From assembly GCF_051401765.1 (NCBI RefSeq), contig NW_027480593.1:434001-498000 (forward strand): 64,000 nt of DNA, read 5' to 3'. The translations under genes were made by a program, and so were the position numbers. Below the pieces are notes generated by a model. The model worked only from the letters and a program-made list of their open reading frames with translations. It was not told the origin of the DNA and ran no database searches. Origin of the DNA: Calliopsis andreniformis (Eukaryota; Arthropoda; Insecta; Hymenoptera; Andrenidae). Shown piece by piece: positions 52,801-62,683 of the stretch; the stretch's first letter is position 1, and the number at the start of each line of letters is the position of its first letter.

Positions 52801-54491
52801 TTCAGTGATGAGAATTGATGTTTGTGGATAGAGGTTTGAAGATTGCAGATTGAGTATTGAGTATTGAAAACTGTGAATTGAGGATATTCTATAGAGGATT
52901 GAGGATTGTCAACTGATTGCTGAGGACTGAGGCCTGAAGATTGAGGATTCAGGATTGAGGATTCAGAATTGAGGTTTGAAGACTGAGGATTGAGGATTGA
53001 AGAATGATTATTGAGGATTGAGGGTTGAGAATTGAGGATTGAGGATTGAGGAATGAGGATTGTGGATTGGGTAATGAGGATTGAAGAATGAGGATTGAGA
53101 ATTGAGGATTGACGATTGAGGATTGAAGATTGAGGATTGAGGATTGAGGGTTGAGGTTTGAGGACGAGGACTGAGGGTTGAGGATTGAGGTTTGAGGACA
53201 GAGAATTGAGGATTGAGGATTGAGAACTGATAATTGAGGATTGAGGATTGAAGATTTAGGATTGGGTATTGAGGATTGAGGATTGGGGATTGAGGATCTA
53301 GTATTGGAGCTTGATTATTTAGGATTGATTATAGAGGGTTGAGGATTGAGGATTGAGGATTGAGAATTGAGAATTGAGGATGAGGAATGAGGTTTGAGGA
53401 TTGTGGATTGAGGATTGAGGATTCAGTGTTGAAGATTCAGTATTGAGGATTGAAGATAGAGAATTGAGGATTGAGGATTTAACATTGATGTCTGAGTGTT
53501 GAGGGTTGAGTGATGAGAATTGACGTTTCTGGATAGAGATATGCAGATTCGAAGATTGCAGATTGAGTATTGAGTATTGAAGACTGTGAATTGAGGATAT
53601 TCTATTGAGGATTGATGATTGGCAACTGATTGTTGAGGACTGAGGGCTGAAGATTTAGGATTCAGGATTGAGGACTCAGAATTGACGTTTGAGGACGGAG
53701 GATTGAGGATTGAAGATTGAGTATTGAGGATTGAGGACTGAGGATTGAGGATTGAGGATTGAGGATTGAGGATTGAAGATTGAGTATTGAGGATTGAAGA
53801 TTGAGGATTGAGGACTGAGGATTGAGGATTGAGTATTGAGGATTGAGGATTGAGGATTGAAGATTGAGTATTGAGGATTGAAGATTGAGGATTGTGGATT
53901 GAAGATTGAGTATTGAGGATTGAAGGTTGAGGATTGAGAATTGAGGATTGAGAATTGACGATGAGGGCTGAGGGTTGAGGATTGAGGTTTGAGGACTGAG
54001 GACTGAGGATTGAGGATTGAGAATTAAGGATTGAGGATTGAGGATTGAGGATTGAAGATTGAGGATTGGGTATTGAGGATTGAATATTGAGGATTGAGGA
54101 CTGAGGGCTGAAGATTGAGGATTCAGGGTTGAGGATTCAGAATTGAGGTGTGAGCACTGAGGATTGAGGATTGAGGATTGAAGATTGAGTATTGAGGATT
54201 GAAGATTGAGGATTGAGGATTGAGGATTGAGGATTGAGGATGAGGGCTGAGGGTTGAGGATTGAGGTTTAAGGACTGAGGACTGAGGACTGAGGATTGAG
54301 GATTGAGAATTGAGGATTGAGGATTGAGGATTGAAGATTGAGGATTGGGTATTGAGGATTGAAGAATGAGGATTGAGGATTGAGGATTGAGGATAGAGGA
54401 TTGAAGATTGAGTATTGAGGATTGAAGATTGACGATTGAGGATTGTGGGCTGAAGATTGAGTATTGAACATTGAGGACTGAGTGTTGAGGG
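52801..54491 (+). repeat. HOR segment 24 (haplotype A, short)
   Basis: T1 lies at 52801-52939, L6 at 53298 with private gagcttgattattt, and T2 at 53506-53652 with tttctggatag. The spacing is 705 bp. It is only 1,691 bp long and lacks L5. Confidence 0.85.
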
Positions 54492-57262
54492 TTCAGTGAT
54501 GAGAATTGATGTTTGTGGATAGAGGTTTGAAGATTGCAGATTGAGTATTGAGTATTGAAAACTGTGAATTGAGGATATTCTATTGAGGATTGAGGATTGT
54601 CAACTGATTGCTGAGGACTGAGGCCTGAAGATTGAGGATTCAGGATTGAGGATTCAGAATTGAGGTTTGAAGACTGAGGATTGAGGATTGAAGAATGATT
54701 ATTGAGGATTGAGGGTTGAGAATTGAGGATTGAGGATTGAGGATTGTGGATTGGGTAATGAGGATTGAAGAATGAGGATTGAGAGTTGAGGATTGAGGAT
54801 TGAGGATTGAAGATTGAGTATTGAGGATTGAAGATTGAGGATTGAGGACTGAGGATTGAGGATTGAGTATTGAGGATTGAGGATTGAGGATTAAAGATAG
54901 AGTATTGAGGATTGAAGATTGAGGATTGCTGATTGAAGATTGAGTATTGAGGATTGAAGATTGAGGATTGAGGATTGAGGGTTGAGGTTTGAGGACGAGG
55001 ACTGAGGGTTGAGGATTGAGGTTTGAGGACAGAGAATTGAGGATTGAGGATTGAGAATTGATAATTGAGGATTGAAGATTTAGGATTGGGTATTGAGGAT
55101 TGAGGATTGGGGATTGAGGATCTAGTATTGGAGATTGATTATTTAGGATTGAAGATAGAGGGTTGAGGATTGAGGATTGAGGATTGAGGATTGAGAATTG
55201 AGAACTGAGGATGAGGACTGAGGTTTGAGGATTGAGGATTGAGGATTGAGGATTGAGTGTTGAAGATTCAGTATTGAGGATTGAAGATAGAGAATTGAGG
55301 ATTGAGGATTTAACATTGAGGTCTGAGTGTTGAGGGTTGAGTGATGAGAATTGACGTTTGTGGATAGAGATATGCCGATTCGAAGATTGCAGATTGAGTA
55401 TTGAGTATTGAAGACTGTGAATTGAGGGTATTCTATTGAGGATTGATGATTGGCAACTGATTGTTGAGGACTGAGGGCTGAAGATTTAGGATTCAGGATT
55501 GAGGATTCAGAATTGAGGTTTGAGGACTGAGGATTGAGGATTGAAGATTGAGTATTGAGGATTGGGGACTGAGGATTGAGGATTGAGGATTGAGGATTGA
55601 GGATTGAAGATTGAGTATTGAGGATTGAAGAGCGAGGATTGAGGACTGAGAATTGAGGATTGAGTATTGAGGATTGAGGATTGAGGATTGCAGATTGAGT
55701 ATTGAGGATTGAAGATTGAGGATTGTGGATTGAAGATTGAGTATTGAGGATTGAAGAATGAGGATTGTGAATTGAGGATTGAGAATTGACGATGAGGGCT
55801 GAGGGTTGAGGACTGAGGTTTGAGGACTGAGGACTGAGAATTGAGGATTGAGAATTGAGGATTGAGGATTGAGGATTGAGGATTGAAGATTGAGGATTGG
55901 GTATTGAGGATTGAACATTGAGGATTGAGGATTGAGGATCGAGGATTGTGGGTTGAGGATTGAAGATTGAATATTGATGATTGAAGATTGAGTATTGAGG
56001 ACTGAGTGTTGTGGATTGAGGACGAGGACTGAGGGTTGATTATTGATGTTTGAGGTCAGAAGATTGAGGATTGAGGATTGAGAATCGAGGATTGAGGATT
56101 GAGGATTGAAGATTGAGGATTGGGTATTGAGGATTAAAGGATGAGGACTGAGGATTTAGGATTGAGGATCGAGGATTGAAGATTGAGTATTGAGGATTGA
56201 ATATTGAGGATTGAGGACTGAGGGCTGAAGATTGAGGATTCAGGGTTGAGGATTCAGAATTGAGGTTTGAGGACTGAGGATTGAGGATTGAGGATTGAAG
56301 ATTGAGTATTGAGGATTGAAGATTGAGGATTGAGGATTGAGGATTGAGGATTGAGGATGAGGGCTGAGGGTTGAGGATTGAGGTTTAAGGACTGAGGACT
56401 GAGGATTGAGGATTGAGAATTGAGGATTGAGTATTGAGGATTGAAGAGTGAGGATTGTGGATTGAAGATTGAGTATTGAGGATTGAAGAATGAGGATTGA
56501 GAATTGAGGATTGAGAATTGACGATGAGGGCTGAGGGTTGAGGATTGAGGTTTGAGGACTGAGGACTGAGGATTGAGGATTGAGAATTGAGGATTGAGGA
56601 TTGAGGATTGAGGATTGAGGATTGAAGATTGAGGATTGGGTATTGAGGATTGAACATTGAGGATTGAGGATTGAGTATCGAGGATTGAGGATTGAGGATT
56701 GAAGATTGAATATTGATGATTGTAGATTGAGGATTGAGGATTGAAGATTGAGGATTGAGGACTGAGGATTGAGGATTGAGTATTGAGGATGAGGATTGAG
56801 GATTGAAGATTGTGTATTGAGGTAGAAGATTGAGGATTGAGGACTGAGGATTGAGGATTGAGTATTGAGGATTGAGGATTGAGGATTGAAGATTCAGTAT
56901 TGAGGATTGAAGATTGAGGATTGTGGATTGAAGATTGAGTATTGAGGATTGAAGATTGAGGATTGAGGATTGAGGATCGAGGATTGTGGGTTGAGGATTG
57001 AAGATTGAATATTGATGATTGAAGATTGAGTATTGAGGACTGAGTGTTGTGGATTGAGGACGAGGACTGAGGGTTGATTATTGATGTTTGAGGTCAGAAG
57101 ATTGAGGATTGAGGGTTGAGAATCGAGGATTGAGGATTGAGGATTGAGGATTGAGGATTGAGGATAGAGGATTGAAGATTGAGTATTGAGGATTGAAGAT
57201 TGACGATTGAGGATTGTGGGTTGAAGATTGTGTATTGAACATTGAGGACTGAGTGTTGAGGG
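54492..57262 (+). repeat. HOR segment 25 (haplotype C)
   Basis: T1 lies at 54492-54630 (ctattg), L6 at 55122 and T2 at 55337-55483 (atgccgattcg). The spacing is 845 bp. L5 copies lie near 56037 and 57075. A single-base loss (tt to t) near 56790 breaks the heptamer phase. Confidence 0.85.
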
Positions 57263-60200
57263 TTCAGTGATGAGAATTGATGTTTGTGGATAGAGGTTTG
57301 AAGATTGCAGATTGAGTATTGAGTATCGAAAACTGTGAATTGAGGATATTCTATAGAGGATTGAGGATTGTCAACTTATTGCTGAGGACTGAGGCCTGAA
57401 GATTGAGGATTCAGGATTGGGGATTCAGAATTGAGGTTTGAAGACTGAGGATTGAGGATTGAAGAATGATTATTGAGGATTGAGGGTTGAGAATTGAGGA
57501 TTGAGGATTGAGGAATGAGGATTGTGGATTGGGTAATGAGGATTGAAGAATGAGGATTGAGAATTGAGGATTGACGATTGAGGATTGAAGATTGAGGATT
57601 GAGGATTGAGGGTTGAGGTTTGAGGACGAGGACTGAGGGTTGAGGATTGAGGTTTGAGGACAGAGAATTGAGGATTGAGGATTGAGAATTGATAATTGAG
57701 GATTGAGGATTGAAGATTTAGGATTGGGTATTGAGGATTGAGGATTGGGAATTGAGGATCTAGTATTGGAGATTGATTATTTAGGATTGAAGATAGAGGG
57801 TTGAGGATTGAGGATTGAGGATTGAGAATTGAGAATTGAGGATGAGGACTGAGGTTTGAGGATTGAGGATTGAGGATTGAGGATTGAGTGTTGAAGATTC
57901 AGTATTGAGGATTGAAGATAGAGAATTGAGGATTGAGGATTTAACATTGATGTCTGAGTGTTGAGGGTTGAGTGATGAGAATTGACGTTTGTGGATAGAG
58001 ATATGCAGATTCTAAGATTGCAGATTGAGTATTGAGTATTGAAGACTGTGAATTGAGGATATTCTATTGAGGATTGATGATTGGCAACTGATTGTTGAGG
58101 ACTGAGGGCTGAAGATTTAGGATTCAGGATTGAGGATTCAGAATTGAGGTTTGAGGACTGAGGATTGAGGATTGAGGATTGAGGTTTGAGGATTGAAGAT
58201 TGAGTATTGAGGATTGAAGATTGAAGATTGAGGACTGAGGATTGAGGATTGAAGATTGAGTATTGAGGATTGAGGACAGAGGATTGAGGATTGAGGATTG
58301 AGGATTGAGGATTGAAGATTGAGTATTGAGGATTGAAGAGTGAGGATTGAGGACTGAGGATTGAGGATTGAGTATTGAGGATTGAGGATTGAGGATTGAA
58401 GATTGAGTATTGAGGATTGAAGATTGAGGATTGTGGATTGAAGATTGAGTATTGAGGATTGAAGAATGAGGATTGTGAATTGAGGATTGAGAATTGACGA
58501 TGAGGGCTGAGGGTTGAGGATTGAGGTTTGAGGACTGAGGACTGAGGATTGAGGATTGAGAATTGAGGATTGAGGATTGAGGATTGAGGATTGAGGATTG
58601 AAGATTGAGGATTGGGTATTGAGGATTGAACATTGAGGATTGAGGATTGAGTATCGAGGATTGAGGATTGAGGATTGAAGATTGAATATTGATGATTGTA
58701 GATTGAGGATTGAGGATTGAAGATTGAGGATTGAGGACTGAGGATTGAGGATTGAGTATTGAGGATTGAGGATTGAGGATTGAATATTGAGTATTGTGGT
58801 AGAAGATTGAGGATTGAGGACTGAGGATTGAGGATTGAGAATTGAGGATTGAGGATTGAGGATTGAAGATTCAGTATTGAGGATTGAAGATTGAGGATTG
58901 TGGATTGAAGATTGAGTATTGAGGATTGAAGATTGAGGATTGAGGATTGAGGATTGAGAATTGACGATGAGGGCTGCGGGTTGAGGGTTGAGGTTTGAGG
59001 ACTGTGGACTGAGAATTGAGGATTGAGAATTGAGGATTGAGGATTGAGGATTGAGGATTGAAGATTGAGGATTGGGTATTGAGGATTGAACATTGAGGAT
59101 TGAGGATTGAGGATCGAGGATTGTGGGTTGAGGATTGAAGATTGAATATTGATGATTGAAGATTGAGGATTGAGGACTGAGGGTTGTGGATTGAGGACGA
59201 GGACTGAGGGTTGATTATTGATGTTTGAGGTCAGAAGATTGAGGATTGAGGATTGAGAATCGAGGATTGAGGATTGAGGATTGAAGATTGAGGATTGGGT
59301 ATTGAGGATTGAAGGATGAGGACTGAGGATTTAGGATTGAGGATTGAGGATTGAAGATTGAGTATTGAGGATTGAATATTGAGGATTGAGGACTGAGGGC
59401 TGAAGATTGAGGATTCAGGGTTGAGGATTCAGAATTGAGGTTTGAGGACTGAGGATTGAGGATTGAGGATTGAAGATTGAGTATTGAGGATTGAAGATTG
59501 AGGATTGAGAAATGAGGATTGAGGATTGAGGATGAGGGCTGAGGGTTGAGGATTGAGGTTTAAGGACTGAGGACTGAGGATTGAGGATTGAGAATTGAGG
59601 ATTGAGTATTGAGGATTGAAGAGTGAGGATTGTGGATTGAAGATTGAGTATTGAGGATTGAAGAATGAGGATTGAGGATTGAGGATTGAGAATTGACGAT
59701 GAGGGCTGAGGGTTGAGGATTGAGGTTTGAGGACTGAGGACTGAGGATTGAGGATTGAGAATTGAGGATTGAGGATTGAGGATTGAGGATTGAGGATTGA
59801 AGATTGAGGATTGGGTATTGAGGATTGAACATTGAGGATTGAGGATTGAGTATCGAGGATTGAGGATTGAGGATTGAAGATTGAATATTGATGATTGTAG
59901 ATTGAGGATTGAGGATTGAAGATTGAGGATTGAGGACTGAGGATTGAGGATTGAGTATTGAGGATTGAGGATTGAGGATTGAAGATTGTGTATTGAGGTA
60001 GAAGATTGAGGCTTGAGGACTGAGGATTGAGGATTGAGTATTGAGGATTGAGGATTGAGGATTGAAGATTCAGTATTGAGGATTGAAGATTGAGGATTGT
60101 GGATTGAAGATTGAGTATTGAGGATTGAAGATTGAGGATTGAGGATTGAGGATTGAGAATTGACGATGAGGGCTGCGGGTTGAGGGTTGAGGTTTGAGGA

Positions 60201-62683
60201 CTGAGGACTGAGAATTGAGGATTGAGAATTGAGGATTGAGGATTGAGGACTGAGGATTGAAGATTGAGGATTGGGTATTGAGGATTGAACATTGAGGATT
60301 GAGGATTGAGGATCGAGGATTGTGGGTTGAGGATTGAAGATTGAATATTGATGATTGAAGATTGAGGATTGAGGATTGAGGATGAGGGCTGAGGGTTGAG
60401 GATTGAGGTTTAAGGACTGAGGACTGAGGATTGAGGATTGAGTATTCAGGATTGAAGATTGAGGATTGAGGATTGAGGATTGAGGATTGAGGATGAGGGC
60501 TGAGGGTTGAGGATTGAGGTTTAAGGACTGAGGACTGAGGATTGAGGATTGAGAATTGAGGATTGAGTATTGAGGATTGAAGAGTGAGGATTGTGGATTG
60601 AAGATTGAGTATTGAGGATTGAAGAATGAGGATTGAGAATTGAGGATTGAGAATTGACGATGAGGGCTGAGGGTTGAGGATTGAGGTTTGAGGACTGAGG
60701 ACTGAGGATTGAGGATTGAAGATTGAGTATTGAGGATTGAGGACTGAGGATTGAGGATTGAGGATTGAGGATTGAGGATTGAAGATTGAGTATTGAGGAT
60801 TGAAGAGCGAGGATTGAGGACTGAGGATTGAGGATTGAGTATTGAGGATTGAGGATTGAGGATTGAAGATTGAGTATTGAGGATTGAAGATTGAGGATTG
60901 TGGATTGAAGATTGAGTATTGAGGATTGAAGTATGAGGATTGTGAATTGAATATTGAGGATTGAGGACTGAGGGCTGAAGATTGAGGATTCAGGGTTGAG
61001 GATTCAGAATTGAGGTTTGAGGACTGAGGATTGAGGATTGAGGATTGAAGATTGAGTATTCAGGATTGAAGATTGAGGATTGAGGATTGAGGATTGAGGA
61101 TTGAGGATGAGGGCTGAGGGTTGAGGATTGAGGTTTAAGGACTGAGGACTGAGGATTGAGGATTGAGAATTGAGGATTGAGTATTGAGGATTGAAGAGTG
61201 AGGATTGTGGATTGAAGATTGAGTATTGAGGATTGAAGAATGAGGATTGAGAATTGAGGATTGAGAATTGACGATGAGGGCTGAGGGTTGAGGATTGAGG
61301 TTTGAGGACTGAGGACTGAGGATTGAGGATTGAGAATTGAGGATTGAGGATTGAGGATTGAGGATTGAGGATTGAAGATTGAGGATTGGGTATTGAGGAT
61401 TGAACATTGAGGATTGAGGATTGAGTATCGAGGATTGAGGATTGAGGATTGAAGATTGAATATTGATGATTGTAGATTGAGGATTGAGGATTGAAGATTG
61501 AGGATTGAGGACTGAGGATTGAGGATTGAGTATTGAGGATTGAGGATTGAGGATTGAAGATTGAATATTGATGATTGTAGATTGAGGATTGAGGATTGAA
61601 GATTGAGGATTGAGGACTGAGGATTGAGGATTGAGTATTGAGGATTGAGGATTGAGGATTGAAGATTGTGTATTGAGGTAGAAGGTTGAGGATTGAGGAC
61701 TGAGGATTGAGGATTGAGTATTGAGGATTGAGGATTGAGGATTGAAGATTCAGTATTGAGGATTGAAGATTGAGGATTGTGGATTGAAAATTGAGTATTG
61801 AGGATTGAAGATTGAGGATTGAGGATTGAGGATTGAGAATTGACGATGAGGGCTGCGGGTTGAGGGTTGAGGTTTGAGGACTGAGGACTGAGAATTGAGG
61901 ATTGAGAATTGAGGATTGATGATTGAGGATTGAGGATTGAAGATTGAGGATTGGGTATTGAGGATTGAACATTGAGGATTGAGGATTGAGGATCGAGGAT
62001 TGTGGGTTGAGGATTGAAGATTGAATATTGATGATTGAAGATTGAGGATTGAGGACTGAGGGTTGTGGATTGAGGACGAGGACTGAGGGTTGATTATTGA
62101 TGTTTGATGTCAGAAGATTGAGGATTGAGGATTGAGAATCGAGGATTGAGGATTGAGGATTGAAGATTGAGGATTGGGTATTGAGGATTGAAGAATGAGG
62201 ACTGAGGATTTAGGATTGAGGATCGAGGATTGAAGATTGAGTATTGAGGATTGAATATTGAGGATTGAGGACTGAGGGCTGAAGATTGAGGATTCAGGGT
62301 TGAGGATTCAGAATTGAGGTTTGAGGACTGAGGATTGAGGATTGAGGATTGAAGATTGAGTATTGAGGATTGAAGACTGAGGATTGAGGATTGAGGATTG
62401 AGGATTGAGGATGAGGGCTGAGGGTTGAGGATTGAGGTTTAAGGACTGAGGACTGAGGATTGAGGATTGAGAATTGAGGATTGAGGATTGAGGATTGAGA
62501 ATTGAGGATTGAGGATTGAGGATTGAAGATTGAGGATTGGGTATTGAGGATTGAAGAATGAGGATTGAGGATTGAGGATTGAGGATAGAGGATTGAAGAT
62601 TGAGTATTGAGGATTGAAGATTGACAATTGAGGATTGTGGGTTGAAGATTGAGTATTGAACATTGAGGACTGAGTGTTGAGGG
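57263..62683 (+). repeat. HOR segment 26 (haplotype A with a long cassette-free tail)
   Basis: T1 lies at 57263-57401 (ctatag), L6 at 57760 with gattgggaattg, and T2 at 57968-58114 with gattctaag. The spacing is 705 bp. The next 4.57 kb has no cassette but holds L5 near 59211 and 62092. It includes a 105-bp tandem duplication at 61451-61660. Confidence 0.82.
61451..61660 (+). repeat. 105-bp tandem duplication (15 heptamers)
   Basis: The stretch beginning gaagattgaatattgatg at 61451 restarts at 61556. The otherwise similar regions at 31.97, 34.69 and 59.87 kb have it once. Confidence 0.82.
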
